Shown: positions 1-9,037, counted from the first letter of the stretch. The stretch: DNA of 64,000 nucleotides from Streptomyces sp. DG2A-72 (GCF_030499575.1 NZ_JASTLC010000001.1:2070001-2134000), one strand, 5' to 3'. Numbers and translations are program-made. Notes: generated by a model from the sequence alone, not told the origin.

Positions 1-456
1 GAAGGTGCGACGCTCAAGGACGCTCAGGTCTACGCGGCCGGCAACACGTCGCCGCAGCTGCGGTGGGAGGGCTTCCCGCCCGAGACCAAGAGCTTCGCCG
101 TCACGTGCTACGACCCGGACGCCCCTACGGGCAGCGGGTTCTGGCACTGGGTCGTCTTCGACATCCCGGTCTCGGTGACCGAGCTGCCGGAGGGCGCGGG
201 CAGCGGCAAGTTCGAGGGCCTGCCCGAAGGTGCCGTACAGGCACGCAACGACTACGGCACGAAGGACTTCGGCGGGGCCGCGCCGCCGCCCGGAGACGGA
301 CCGCACCGCTATGTGTTCACGGTGTACGCCGTGGACCAGGAGAAGCTGGGGCCGGATTCGGACGCCAGCCCGGCCTTTGTGGGCTTCAATCTGCGGTTCC
401 ATACGCTGGCGCGCGCCCAGCTCATCGGTGAGTACGAGGTGCCCGCCGAAGCCTGA
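1..456 (+). CDS. YbhB/YbcL (PEBP, Raf-kinase-inhibitor-like) protein, 5' end missing
   Basis: The reading frame is open from base 1 and stops at TGA 454-456, giving the last 151 residues. The segments [21 protein letters not shown] and, near the C-terminus, [20 protein letters not shown] sequence (here [11 protein letters not shown]) are the phosphatidylethanolamine-binding-protein signature: the DPDAP motif and a conserved HW pair line the ligand pocket. Bacterial members are small cytosolic or periplasmic proteins of about 160-180 residues and unknown ligand, so only about 20-30 residues are lost to the left. It is followed by a strong terminator, so it ends its transcription unit. Function beyond ligand binding is not shown by the sequence. 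Confidence 0.9.
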   Translation, partial: EGATLKDAQVYAAGNTSPQLRWEGFPPETKSFAVTCYDPDAPTGSGFWHWVVFDIPVSVTELPEGAGSGKFEGLPEGAVQARNDYGTKDFGGAAPPPGDGPHRYVFTVYAVDQEKLGPDSDASPAFVGFNLRFHTLARAQLIGEYEVPAEA

Positions 457-471
457 CGTTCATTGAACGTT

Positions 472-514
472 TGCCCGTCCCTGGTCTTGGAAGTGATCAG
501 GGGCGGGCATTTTT
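472..514 (+). terminator. Rho-independent terminator after the PEBP gene
   Basis: Arms TGCCCGTCCCTG (472-483) and CAGGGGCGGGCA (498-509) pair over 12 bp with one G-T wobble, followed by five T (510-514). This is the clearest T-tailed terminator in the window. Confidence 0.85.
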
Positions 515-645
515 GTTGCCGGGGGACGCGGGGGCCACCCCCCGTGGGAGCAGCAGATATTGCGTTGTCCATCTCGGCGTGCCCGGCCAGAGTTGATCCC
601 AGCCCGCCACGCGGTGGGCCGGTGCGACACGGGAGGTGGGCTGGT

Positions 646-1152
646 ATGCGGGACACGCTGGTACTGAACGCGAGCTTTGAGCCGCTGTCGACGGTGACGT
701 TGAACCGAGCCGTCGTTCTGGTGCTGCAGGACAAGGCCGTCGTCGAGCAGGCCCACCCCGAACTGCGTATGCGCGGAGCCGCTGTCGATATACCGGCGCC
801 CCGGGTGATCAGGTTGTGCAGGTATGTCCGGGTGCCGTTCCGAAGACAAGCTCCGTGGTCGCGGCGGGGTGTTCTGGTGCGGGACCGGCACAGGTGCGCG
901 TACTGCGGTCGTCGGGCGACGACCGTGGATCATGTGGTGCCGCGGTCGCAGGGTGGGCAGGACACGTGGCTGAATACGGTCGCTTCGTGTGCGGAGGACA
1001 ATCACCGGAAGGCGAATCGGACGCCGGCGGAGGCGGGGATGCCGCTGCTTCGGGAGCCGTTTGAGCCGACGCCGGCGGATGCGATGCTCTTGGCTTTGGG
1101 GCAGGACGACTTTGCTGCGCTGCCGGATTGGCTTGCGCAGCCGGCCGCCTAG
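646..1152 (+). CDS. HNH endonuclease family protein
   Basis: A 168-residue protein starting at ATG 646, chosen because GGGAGGTGG (631-639) sits at ideal spacing; upstream in-frame starts have no such site. The HNH core is complete: zinc pair C84/C87 (CAYCG), catalytic DH at 95-96 followed by VVPRSQGG, N110, C115 and the distal DNH (118-120). This class is found as a stand-alone gene in most actinomycetes and is annotated as a predicted metal-dependent nuclease; no DNA-modification partner lies beside it, so a restriction role is not indicated. It is bounded by terminators on both sides and is probably monocistronic. Confidence 0.88.
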   Translation: MRDTLVLNASFEPLSTVTLNRAVVLVLQDKAVVEQAHPELRMRGAAVDIPAPRVIRLCRYVRVPFRRQAPWSRRGVLVRDRHRCAYCGRRATTVDHVVPRSQGGQDTWLNTVASCAEDNHRKANRTPAEAGMPLLREPFEPTPADAMLLALGQDDFAALPDWLAQPAA

Positions 1153-1154
1153 AC

Positions 1155-1235
1155 CGTAGGGGCACGCGTCTTCGTCTGGCTGCGGGTTGCTTGTGGTTGC
1201 TCGCGCAGTTCCCCGCGCCCCTTCGGGGCGCGGGG
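1155..1235. repeat. Dispersed Streptomyces-type intergenic repeat with terminator hairpin (copy 1)
   Basis: Immediately after the HNH stop codon, CCGTAGGGG (1155-1163), CTGGCTGCGGGTT (1176-1188) and CCCCGCGCCCC (1211-1221) recur in the same order at 46516-46620 after tyrS. The element ends in a perfect 11-bp hairpin, CCCCGCGCCCC/GGGGCGCGGGG (1225-1235), placed between the convergent HNH and SPFH genes, so it can serve as a bidirectional terminator. Confidence 0.7.
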
Positions 1236-1250
1236 AGTGACCGTCAGTTG

Positions 1251-2201
1251 TCAGTCGAGCGTCGGCTTCTCTCGTCGTTCCGTTCCCTGGCCCCCTGAGG
1301 CGCCTCCGTTGCCTGAACCTCCGCCCATCGGGCCGAAGTTGCCCATGGCGCCGCTCAGGCCCTTGAGGGCGTCGCCGATCTCGCTGGGCACGATCCAGAG
1401 CTTGTTGGCGTCGCCCTCGGCGATCTTGGGGAGCATCTGGAGGTACTGGTAGGCGAGGAGCTTCTGGTCCGCGTCGCCGGCGTGGATGGATTCGAAGACC
1501 GTGCGGATCGCCTGGGCCTCGCCCTCGGCGCGCAGGGCGGCGGCCTTGGCCTCACCTTCGGCGCGCAGGATCTGGGACTGCTTCTCACCTTCGGCGCGCA
1601 GGATCTCGGACTGCCGGACACCTTCGGCCTGGAGGATCGCGGCGCGCTTGTCACGGTCGGCGCGCATCTGCTTCTCCATCGAGTCCTGGATGGAGGTCGG
1701 GGGCTCGATGGCCTTGAGTTCCACGCGGTTGACGCGGATGCCCCACTTGCCTGTGGCCTCGTCGAGGACGCCGCGCAGGGCCGCGTTGATCTCCTCGCGG
1801 GAGGTCAGGGTCCGTTCGAGGTCCATGCCGCCGATGATGTTGCGGAGCGTGGTGACGGTGAGCTGCTCGATCGCCTGGATGTAGCTGGCGACTTCGTACG
1901 TGGCGGCCCGGGCGTCGGTCACCTGGTAATAGATGACGGTGTCGATGTTGACGACCAGGTTGTCCTGGGTGATCACCGGCTGCGGCGGGAACGGTACGAC
2001 CTGTTCGCGCAGGTCGATGCGGTTGCGGATGGTGTCGATGAACGGGACGACGATGTTGAGGCCCGCGTTCAGCGTCCGCGTGTAGCGGCCGAAGCGCTCG
2101 ACGATGGCGGCGCTCGCCTGTGGGATGACTTGGATCGTCTTGATCAGGGCGATGAAGACCAACACCACCAGAATGATCAGGACGATGATGACCGGTTCCA
2201 T
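1251..2201 (-). CDS. SPFH/Band 7 (stomatin-prohibitin) membrane protein
   Basis: A 316-residue protein from ATG 2201 (GGGGAAG upstream on the minus strand). Residues 1-22 are a single hydrophobic anchor (EPVIIVLIILVVLVFIALIK), followed by the Band 7 domain (about 25-190, with ERFGRYTRTLNAGLN and the PPQPVITQDNLVV stretch) and an alanine/glutamate-rich coiled coil in which ILRAEGE recurs three times near residues 215-250. The C-terminus is glycine-rich. Such proteins oligomerise on the membrane and organise lipid microdomains. It lies just downstream of an NfeD gene on the same strand, the classic SPFH-NfeD operon; the two have a 157-base gap between NfeD stop and this start. Confidence 0.92.
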   Translation of the reverse strand: MEPVIIVLIILVVLVFIALIKTIQVIPQASAAIVERFGRYTRTLNAGLNIVVPFIDTIRNRIDLREQVVPFPPQPVITQDNLVVNIDTVIYYQVTDARAATYEVASYIQAIEQLTVTTLRNIIGGMDLERTLTSREEINAALRGVLDEATGKWGIRVNRVELKAIEPPTSIQDSMEKQMRADRDKRAAILQAEGVRQSEILRAEGEKQSQILRAEGEAKAAALRAEGEAQAIRTVFESIHAGDADQKLLAYQYLQMLPKIAEGDANKLWIVPSEIGDALKGLSGAMGNFGPMGGGSGNGGASGGQGTERREKPTLD

Positions 2202-2358
2202 CGTTGCTTCCCCGTACCCTTCTCCGCCTCGGCGCCTTCGGGAGATCTTATGCCTGTTGAAGATCTTGTTGTTGAAGATCTTGCTGGTCGAGTGTGACAG
2301 ACCGTCGCGTAACTCGTGGGTTCTTCGGTTCAGTTGCGTGATACGCCGACTGACGAGG

Positions 2359-2790
2359 TCACATGACGATCGCCGTGGCACCCTCGATGTCCACGACATC
2401 GACTTCCTGGCCCACTTCGTAGGCGCGGTCGGTGTCGAGGGAGCGTGCCGACCAGACCTCCCCGGCGAGCTTGATCCGGCCGCCTGAGCCGTCGACGCGC
2501 TCCAGTACGACGGCCTGTTTGCCCTTCAACGCCTCTACACCTGTGGCGAGTTGGGGTCGCTGCGCTCGATGTCGGGCCGCGATGGGCCGTACGACGGCGA
2601 TGAGCGCGGTCGATACGACGGCGAAGACCACGACTTGGATGACGGCGTCACCGCCGAAGGCGCCTGCGGCCACCGCCGCCGCGATCGCGCCCACCGCGAG
2701 CATGCCGAGTTCGGGCATCGTGGTGATCACAAGCCCGACACCGAGCGCTGCCGCGCCGATCAGCCACCACACCCACGGGTCGATTTCCAC
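2359..2790 (-). CDS. NfeD-like membrane protein
   Basis: A 143-residue protein with GTG start at 2790. Hydrophobic segments cover about residues 7-67 (three short helices), followed by a cytoplasmic OB-fold-type NfeD C-terminal domain (about 75-143: GKQAVVLERVDGSGGRIKL...GEVW, ending in VDVVDIEGATAIVM). NfeD proteins partner with SPFH proteins, which matches the next gene downstream. The ribosome site before this GTG is weak, so the start is less certain than the identity. Confidence 0.88.
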   Translation of the reverse strand: MEIDPWVWWLIGAAALGVGLVITTMPELGMLAVGAIAAAVAAGAFGGDAVIQVVVFAVVSTALIAVVRPIAARHRAQRPQLATGVEALKGKQAVVLERVDGSGGRIKLAGEVWSARSLDTDRAYEVGQEVDVVDIEGATAIVM

Positions 2791-2874
2791 AAGGTCATGG
2801 TAGGACCGGGGATCGCGCGCGGACAGGGCGCAGATCAGGTCGGCACACGCTTCTTACGTTGTGGGTCCGGGAGT

Positions 2875-3666
<792 letters not shown>

Positions 3667-3793
3667 GAGCGCGTTGTCTCCCCTTGCAGTGTGACCGGTC
3701 TCGGCGTCTCGGCTTCTCGCATGCGCCGTCAGGCGCAGCCCTCAACGAAATCTACGCCACCGGCCGCCCGCTCCATTCCATCGGTCCGGTCCT

Positions 3794-3799
3794 TAGGGT
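3794..3799 (+). promoter_or_regulatory. Candidate -10 box (TAGGGT) of a leaderless gene
   Basis: TAGGGT ends exactly six bases before ATG 3806, and no purine-rich ribosome site fits between them. This spacing places transcription start at or next to the start codon. Confidence 0.5.
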
Positions 3800-3805
3800 G
3801 GACGC

Positions 3806-4594
3806 ATGCTTTCGGAACCGCGTTCAGGACGCCTTGCCGCTTGGGGAAATGCCCTTTTGGCCGGACTTGTCTCTCCGGATGACGCCGTTCTCGCCATCGT
3901 CGGCGAGGACGCGGTGCATCGAGTGGAAGGGCTGCCGGGCGAGGCCGCGCCGGTCGGGCTCACGCTCGCGCTGGGGAGGCTGCGGGCGCTCGGGGTGAGC
4001 GGGCTGCGGGTCGCGCTGCCCCAGCCCGGGCATCCGCTGGGGCTGAGCGGACCGCCGGAGTTCAATGCGCGGGCGCTGGAGGCCGAGGAGGCGGTGATCT
4101 GTTACGGCGCCGCCCTCGGGTTGGTGCCCGAGGTGTACGAGGCCGGGCCAGACGGCGATGTGCATGTCGAGGTCGTATGGCACTGCCTGGCGGTACGGGA
4201 AGCTCCGCCCGCGGATGTGCCGTCGCTGGGTGAGGCCGAGCGCGAACTGGCGGAGGCGTTGCGGGACGCGACGGAGGTGCTCTCGCGGCTGGATGTCGCC
4301 GGGTCCGGGCCGGTGGCCGAGGCGGCGATCGACGCGTATCGGGCGCGGGCCGAGCGGGGGCGTGAGGTGCTGGCGCCGGGGTATCCGCCGCGGGCGGTGC
4401 GGGTGCTGGAGCTGGCGCAGCGCGTGGGGATGCTGATCTCGGTGGCGTACGAGAACGGGCACGGGGGTGCGGTGAGCGCGGGCGAGATGGCGGCTCGGGG
4501 GGCTGCGCTGCGGCCGGTGGAGCGGACGGCTCGGCGGGCGCAGGTCGCGGCGTACAACTCGGTGGTGGAGGAGCGGGAGCGAGGGGCGCGGTAA
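3806..4594 (+). CDS. Conserved Streptomyces protein of unknown function
   Basis: A 262-residue protein, ATG at 3806. I do not recognise a named domain. It is acidic and alanine-rich, with no signal peptide or membrane segment. The N-terminal half (to about residue 120) contains a predicted alpha/beta pattern with VLAIVGEDAVH and VSGLRVALPQPGHP; the C-terminal half (about 130-262) is mostly helical (ELAEALRDATEVLSRLDVAG). A TAGGGT hexamer six bases upstream suggests leaderless translation. It shares a divergent promoter region with the ABC ATPase gene and ends at a strong hairpin before chpE. Confidence 0.75.
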   Translation: MLSEPRSGRLAAWGNALLAGLVSPDDAVLAIVGEDAVHRVEGLPGEAAPVGLTLALGRLRALGVSGLRVALPQPGHPLGLSGPPEFNARALEAEEAVICYGAALGLVPEVYEAGPDGDVHVEVVWHCLAVREAPPADVPSLGEAERELAEALRDATEVLSRLDVAGSGPVAEAAIDAYRARAERGREVLAPGYPPRAVRVLELAQRVGMLISVAYENGHGGAVSAGEMAARGAALRPVERTARRAQVAAYNSVVEERERGAR

Positions 4595-4623
4595 GGGACG
4601 GCGCTGGGCGGGCGAGACGCTGA

Positions 4624-4658
4624 CCGGCCTCCCGGGGGGTGGGTGCCCGGGAGGCCGG
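4624..4658. terminator. Bidirectional terminator hairpin
   Basis: Perfect 13-bp stem CCGGCCTCCCGGG (4624-4636) / CCCGGGAGGCCGG (4646-4658) with a 9-base loop, between two convergent genes. Confidence 0.75.
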
Positions 4659-4684
4659 AGGTCACTGCTGCTCCGCGAGGGAGG

Positions 4685-4930
4685 TCAGCGGTTGATGCCC
4701 GTGTTGCCGAAGGCGGGGTTCAGCACACCGACGACGTTCACGCTGTTGCCGACCGCGTTCACGGGGATGTGCACCGGGGCCTGGACGACATTGCCCGAGA
4801 CGATGCCCGGCGAACCCACGGCCTTGCCGTTGGCCACAGCGCCGTCGGTGGCGGAGGCCATGCCGGCACCCGCGGCGACCAGCCCGCCAGCCACCATCGT
4901 CACGGCCGCTACCTTCTTCAGGTTCTTCAC
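4685..4930 (-). CDS. chpE: Short chaplin, ChpE type
   Basis: An 81-residue secreted protein. The start is GTG 4930, since AAGGAGG lies eight bases upstream; longer in-frame starts lack a site. Residues 1-27 form a signal peptide (KNLKK, hydrophobic core, cleavage after MASA), leaving a mature peptide of about 54 residues that is one chaplin domain (GKAVGSPGIVSGN...HIPVNAVGNSVNVVGVLNPAFGN). Chaplins assemble amyloid-like surfactant films that let aerial hyphae break the water surface. Like S. coelicolor ChpE, and unlike most chaplins, the mature domain has no cysteine pair. It stands alone, transcribed toward the 4624-4658 terminator. Confidence 0.95.
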   Translation of the reverse strand: MKNLKKVAAVTMVAGGLVAAGAGMASATDGAVANGKAVGSPGIVSGNVVQAPVHIPVNAVGNSVNVVGVLNPAFGNTGINR

Positions 4931-5086
4931 TTCTAAGCCCTCCTTGCGATCGCCGCGGCAGTCGCCGCAGCACGCACTGGAGAACGGCGGAGATCCACAG
5001 AGGATGCGCCATCTGGGGGACATTCCCACGACGGTATGAATCTCAGCCCGGAGTGGAACCCTCCGTATTGCCGCTCGGAACGGCCC

Positions 5087-5728
5087 TTATCCGGCCACAC
5101 CATGGCGTACCGCCCACAGCGCGGCCTGGGTGCGGTCCGCCAGGTCGAGCTTCATCAGGATGTTCGACACATGGGTCTTCACCGTCTTCTCGGAGAGGAC
5201 CAGGGCGCGGGCGATCTCCCGGTTGGAGCGGCCGTCGGCTATCAGCCCCAGCACTTCGCGCTCCCGTTCCGTGAGCGAACCGGCTCTGCCCTGGCCCGAG
5301 TTGGCCTCCTCCTGGGACAGCAGGGCGCCCGCGACCTCGGGCTGGAGCAGGATGTGGCCGGCATGCACGGAGCGGATGGCGCCGGCGAGGGCGTCCGGGT
5401 CGACGTCCTTGTAGACATAGCCGGCGGCGCCGGCGCGCAGGGCCGGGATCACCGTGCGCTGTTCGGTGAAGCTGGTGACGATGAGCACGCGCGCGGGGTT
5501 GTTCAGTTCGCGGAGTCTGCGCAGCGCGTCGACGCCGTCCATGCCCGGCATCTTGACGTCCATGAGGACGACGTCGGGCTTCAACTCCTCGGTGCGCGCG
5601 ACTCCTTCGGCGCCGTCCGCGGCCTCGCCCACGACCTCGATGTCGTCCTGCACTTCGAGGAAGGTGCGCAGGCCACGGCGGACCACCTGGTGGTCGTCGA
5701 CGAGCAGCACCCTGATTGCGTCAGCCAC
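5087..5728 (-). CDS. NarL/FixJ-family response regulator
   Basis: A 213-residue two-domain regulator. Receiver domain (1-120): acidic pair D11/D12, phospho-acceptor D57 in VVLMDVKMPGMDG, and K107 in YVYKD. A LuxR-type helix-turn-helix follows (about 148-210: LTEREREVLGLIADGRSNREIARALVLSEKTVKTHVSNIL). Its start overlaps the end of the upstream sensor kinase gene by eight bases, so the two form a translationally coupled cognate pair. The target is not shown, but DevR-like inverted repeats lie upstream of the kinase gene. Confidence 0.94.
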   Translation of the reverse strand: MADAIRVLLVDDHQVVRRGLRTFLEVQDDIEVVGEAADGAEGVARTEELKPDVVLMDVKMPGMDGVDALRRLRELNNPARVLIVTSFTEQRTVIPALRAGAAGYVYKDVDPDALAGAIRSVHAGHILLQPEVAGALLSQEEANSGQGRAGSLTEREREVLGLIADGRSNREIARALVLSEKTVKTHVSNILMKLDLADRTQAALWAVRHGVAG

Positions 5729-6866
5729 CGGGGACCTCCATCTCGATCGTGGTGCCCTTGCCGGGCGCCGATTCCACCGTCAGGTTGCCGCCGACCCCGC
5801 TCGCCCGGTCCCGCATGGAGACCAGACCGAGATGGCGGCCCGCGCGGCGTATCGACTGCGGGTCGAAGCCGTTGCCGTCGTCGGTGACGCGCAGGACGGC
5901 TCCGCTGCCGCGCCGGTCCAGGGTCACGTCTACGTGCTGGGCGCCCGAGTGTCGCAGCGCGTTGTGCAGGGCCTCCTGGGCGACGCGGAGCACGGCCTCC
6001 TCCTGGGCGGCGGGCAGGGCCCGTGCCCCGTGCCCGGCGAAGGTCACGCGCGCGGCGTGGGCGCGGTCGAGGACCTGGATCTGGGTGCGCAGGGTGTTGA
6101 CGAGCCCGTCCTCGTCGAGGGCGGCGGGGCGCAACTCGACGACGGCGGCGCGCAGTTCGTCGGCCGCCTCGGCGGCGAGCAGGGCCACCTGCTGCAGCTC
6201 GCCCTTGGCGCGGGACGGGTCGCGGTCGACGAGGGCGGCGGCGGCCTGGGCCGTCAGGCGCAGGGAGAAGAGCTTCTGGCTGACCGCGTCGTGCAGTTCG
6301 TGGGCCAGGCGGGAGCGTTCCTCCGCGATGGTCAGCTCGCGGCTGCGTTCATAGAGGCGGGCGTTGGTCAGGGCGATGGCCGCGTGCTGGGCGAGGATGG
6401 CCAGCAGCTCTTCGTCGTCCTCGGTGAAGCCGCAACTGCCGTCCGGCTTGGGGCAGTTCTTGTTGGCCAGGAACAGCGCCCCGATCACCTCGTCGCCGTC
6501 ACGGATCGGCAGGCCCAGGAAGTCGGCCAGATCGGGATGGGCGGAGGGCCAGCCCTCGAACCTGGGGTCCTTGCGCACGTCCGCGAGGCGTTCCACCTTC
6601 GCCTCGCGCAGCATCGAGGCGAGGATTCCGTGCTGCCGCGGCAGCGGGCCGATGGCCTTCCACTGCTGGTCGCTGACGCCGTCGACCACGAACTGGGCGA
6701 AGCCTCCGTGGTCGTCCGGGACGCCCAGCGCGGCGTACTGCGCGTCGAGCAGCTCGCGGGCCGAGGCGACGATCGTCTTGAGGACGTCGCGCACCTCGAG
6801 GTGCCTGCTCATGGCCAGCAGCGCGGAGCTCACCGCGGCGAGGCCGGACCGGGGGCCTTGACTCAT
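5721..6866 (-). CDS. GAF-domain sensor histidine kinase (HisKA_3)
   Basis: About 381 residues from ATG 6866; a GTG at 6920 would add 18 residues but neither start has a strong ribosome site. It has no membrane segment. A GAF domain covers roughly residues 20-165, followed by the HisKA_3 phosphorylation helix with EERSRLAHELHDAVSQ (the H of HELHD is the phosphorylated residue) and a HATPase_c domain with VTDDGNGFDP and the G2 box GLVSMRDRA. The architecture resembles DevS/DosT-type soluble sensors but with one GAF domain. I see no obvious heme ligand assignment from sequence alone. Partner: the overlapping NarL-type regulator. Confidence 0.9.
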   Translation of the reverse strand: MSQGPRSGLAAVSSALLAMSRHLEVRDVLKTIVASARELLDAQYAALGVPDDHGGFAQFVVDGVSDQQWKAIGPLPRQHGILASMLREAKVERLADVRKDPRFEGWPSAHPDLADFLGLPIRDGDEVIGALFLANKNCPKPDGSCGFTEDDEELLAILAQHAAIALTNARLYERSRELTIAEERSRLAHELHDAVSQKLFSLRLTAQAAAALVDRDPSRAKGELQQVALLAAEAADELRAAVVELRPAALDEDGLVNTLRTQIQVLDRAHAARVTFAGHGARALPAAQEEAVLRVAQEALHNALRHSGAQHVDVTLDRRGSGAVLRVTDDGNGFDPQSIRRAGRHLGLVSMRDRASGVGGNLTVESAPGKGTTIEMEVPGG

Positions 6867-6921
6867 GTCCACACGGTACCGGCGGGGTCGGACAACGCGG
6901 ATCGGACCGTCGGCGGCCACC

Positions 6922-6943
6922 GCCTAGGGCTGTGGGCCTAGGC
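6922..6943. promoter_or_regulatory. Inverted repeat GCCTAGG-N8-CCTAGGC
   Basis: Seven-base arms at 6922-6928 and 6937-6943 lie between the divergent kinase and SDR genes. It contains AGGG...GGCCTA resembling half of a DevR/DosR box. Confidence 0.45.
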
Positions 6944-6965
6944 CGCAGGTCCCCGGAGGCACGGC

Positions 6966-6983
6966 TTAGGGCGAAAGGACCCA
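6966..6983. promoter_or_regulatory. DevR/DosR-like box
   Basis: TTAGGGCGAAAGGACCCA keeps the GGG-N8-CCC geometry and the central AAG of the published mycobacterial consensus TTSGGGACTWWAGTCCCSAA. It lies about 100 bases upstream of both divergent genes. Confidence 0.45.
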
Positions 6984-7066
6984 CTCCTTTGCGGCCCGCG
7001 TCCGAGGCGGCGACCGCACGGCCGTTCCTACGTTGAGGGCGAGCCGATCACAAGGAGACGTGTGCC

Positions 7067-7762
7067 ATGCCGGTAGCGATCATCACAGGGGCGTCGAAGG
7101 GGCTGGGGCGGGCGCTCGCCGAAGCACTGGCCGCGCGGGGCTGGGATCTGGTGCTGGACGCCAGAACGGCGAAGGTGCTGGACGAGACGTCGGCGGCCGT
7201 GTCCGCGTACGGCACACGCGTTACGGCGCTGCCCGGCGACGTCACGGACGCCGCGCACCGGGCCCAGCTGGTCGCGGCGGCCTGGAAGCTCGGCGGGGTC
7301 GACCTGGTGGTGAGCAACGCGAGTGCGCTGGGCGTCGAGCCGATCGTACGGCTGGACGCGCTGCCCCTGGAGGGGCTGCGGCGGGCGCTGGAGGTGAACG
7401 TGGTGGCCGCGCTCGGCCTCGTCCAGGAGGCGCTGCCGCTGCTGCGTGCGTCGGGGGCGGGCGCGGTGATCACGGTCAGCTCGGACGCCGCCGCCGAGGC
7501 GTACGAGACCTGGGGCGGCTACGGGTCCTCGAAGGCGGCCCTGGACCACCTCGCGGCGGTGCTCGGCGCGGAGGAGCCCGGGCTGCGGGTGTGGGCGGTG
7601 GATCCCGGCGACATGGCCACGGACCTGTACGCGGCGGCCGTACCGGACGACGACGATCCGCGGCCGGCGCCGGCGAGTGTGGTGCCCGCCTTCCTGCGGC
7701 TGCTGGACGAGCGTCCGGACAGTGGCCGGTACAGCGCGCCCTCCCTGGTGGAGGGGCGATGA
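7067..7762 (+). CDS. Short-chain dehydrogenase/reductase
   Basis: A 231-residue classical SDR. The cofactor loop TGASKGLG starts at residue 7, NASA stands in place of NNAG near residue 84, and the catalytic S (VSSDAAAE) and YxxxK (GGYGSSKAAL) are present, so an active NAD(P)H oxidoreductase is expected. The substrate is unknown. Its stop codon overlaps the start of the QueA-like gene (ATGA at 7759-7762), so both are one operon. The promoter region contains DevR-like repeats. Confidence 0.9.
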   Translation: MPVAIITGASKGLGRALAEALAARGWDLVLDARTAKVLDETSAAVSAYGTRVTALPGDVTDAAHRAQLVAAAWKLGGVDLVVSNASALGVEPIVRLDALPLEGLRRALEVNVVAALGLVQEALPLLRASGAGAVITVSSDAAAEAYETWGGYGSSKAALDHLAAVLGAEEPGLRVWAVDPGDMATDLYAAAVPDDDDPRPAPASVVPAFLRLLDERPDSGRYSAPSLVEGR

Positions 7763-8835
7763 CGCTGGCGCTGGAGGTTCCGGAGGAGCTGTCCGCGCGC
7801 GTGCCGGTCGAGCAGCGGGGGCCTGGGCTCGACCGGGACTCCGTACGGCTGCTGGTGTCGCATGGCAGTGCTGTGTCACATCACACCTTCACGGAGCTGC
7901 CGCGGCTGCTGCGGGCGGGAGACCTGCTCATCGTCAATACGTCACCGACGCTCACCGCCGCCGTGGACGGGCGGATCGGGCACGCGCGCGTGGTCGTGCA
8001 CTTCTCCACCCTCGGGGACGACGGGCGGTGGGCGGTCGAGCTGCGGGAGCCGGACGGGAAGGGCACCACACGCGCGCGTGCGGGCAGCCCTTCGGGTACC
8101 GCGGTGCGGTTGCCCGGGGGCGTACGGCTGGTCCTGGAGGAAGCGCTGAGCGAGCGGCTGTGGTGGGCGCGGGTGGCCGGAGCGGAGGTGCTCGGCATGC
8201 TCCGGGAGCACGGGCGGCCGATTCGCTACTCGTACACGGAGAGGGACCAGCCCTTGTCCGTGTACCAGACGGTCTTCGCCCTCCCCACCGCCGACGGCTC
8301 GGGCAGCGCCGAGATGCCCAGCGCCGCCCGGCCCTTCACGGCCCGGCTGGTGGCGGAGCTGGTGAGCCGCGGGGTGCAGTTCGCTCCGGTGACGCTGCAC
8401 ACCGGGGTGGCCTCGGCCGAGGTGCACGAGCCGCCGTATCCGGAGCGGTTCGCGGTGCCGGAGGCTTCGGCGCGGCTGATCAATGCGGCGGCGGCCGGGG
8501 ACGGGCGGGTGGTCGCGGTCGGTACGACGGCCGTGCGGGCTGTGGAGTCGGCGGCCGGGGCCGACGGGATCGTACGCGCGCGTGCGGGATGGACGGATCT
8601 CGTCGTCACCCCGGAGCGCGGGGTGCGGGTGGTGGACGGGCTGCTGACCGGGCTGCATGAGCCGCAGGCCTCGCATCTGCTGATGCTGGAGGCGGTCGCG
8701 GGGCGCGCGGCGGTCGACCGGGGGTATGAGGAGGCGCTGCGCGAGCGCTACCTGTGGCACGAGTTCGGGGACATGCATCTCGTCCTGTCGGCGGAGAACG
8801 CTCACACAGAGCATTGCTCCAGCAACAGCTGGTGA
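7759..8835 (+). CDS. QueA-like S-adenosylmethionine:tRNA ribosyltransferase-isomerase family protein
   Basis: A 358-residue protein starting at ATG 7759. Landmarks of QueA are recognisable though divergent: LLIVNTSPT (QueA: LVFNDTRV), PLSVYQTVFA (QueA: YQTVYA), GSAEMPSAARPFT (QueA: GSVAAPTAGLHFT), VTLHTGVAS, VVAVGTTAVRAVESA and LLTGLHEPQASHLLML. QueA attaches the epoxycyclopentane ring during queuosine synthesis. Here the gene is paired with an SDR and no other queuosine gene is in the window, so the real substrate may differ. Two copies of the ACGCGCGCGT palindrome lie inside it. Confidence 0.8.
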   Translation: MTLALEVPEELSARVPVEQRGPGLDRDSVRLLVSHGSAVSHHTFTELPRLLRAGDLLIVNTSPTLTAAVDGRIGHARVVVHFSTLGDDGRWAVELREPDGKGTTRARAGSPSGTAVRLPGGVRLVLEEALSERLWWARVAGAEVLGMLREHGRPIRYSYTERDQPLSVYQTVFALPTADGSGSAEMPSAARPFTARLVAELVSRGVQFAPVTLHTGVASAEVHEPPYPERFAVPEASARLINAAAAGDGRVVAVGTTAVRAVESAAGADGIVRARAGWTDLVVTPERGVRVVDGLLTGLHEPQASHLLMLEAVAGRAAVDRGYEEALRERYLWHEFGDMHLVLSAENAHTEHCSSNSW

Positions 8836-8920
8836 GACTGTCACGCGGCCGATGTGAGGCCGCACATAGGGCGCAGATCACGTACGAAGGAGCATAGGAG
8901 ACAAAGAGGCCCTGCATGAG

Positions 8921-8950
8921 CGGGACAGACGCTCCGATCTGTCCCGTTTT
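8921..8950 (+). terminator. Terminator after the SDR/QueA-like operon
   Basis: Perfect 9-bp stem CGGGACAGA (8921-8929) / TCTGTCCCG (8938-8946) followed by TTTT. Confidence 0.8.
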
Positions 8951-9037
8951 GCCCTTCCCTGATCCACTAACAGGGATCGTAGGTCACACCTTTGCATGGC
9001 AATTTTGCGGCCGCTAACAATGGCTGCCGTCGCTCAG

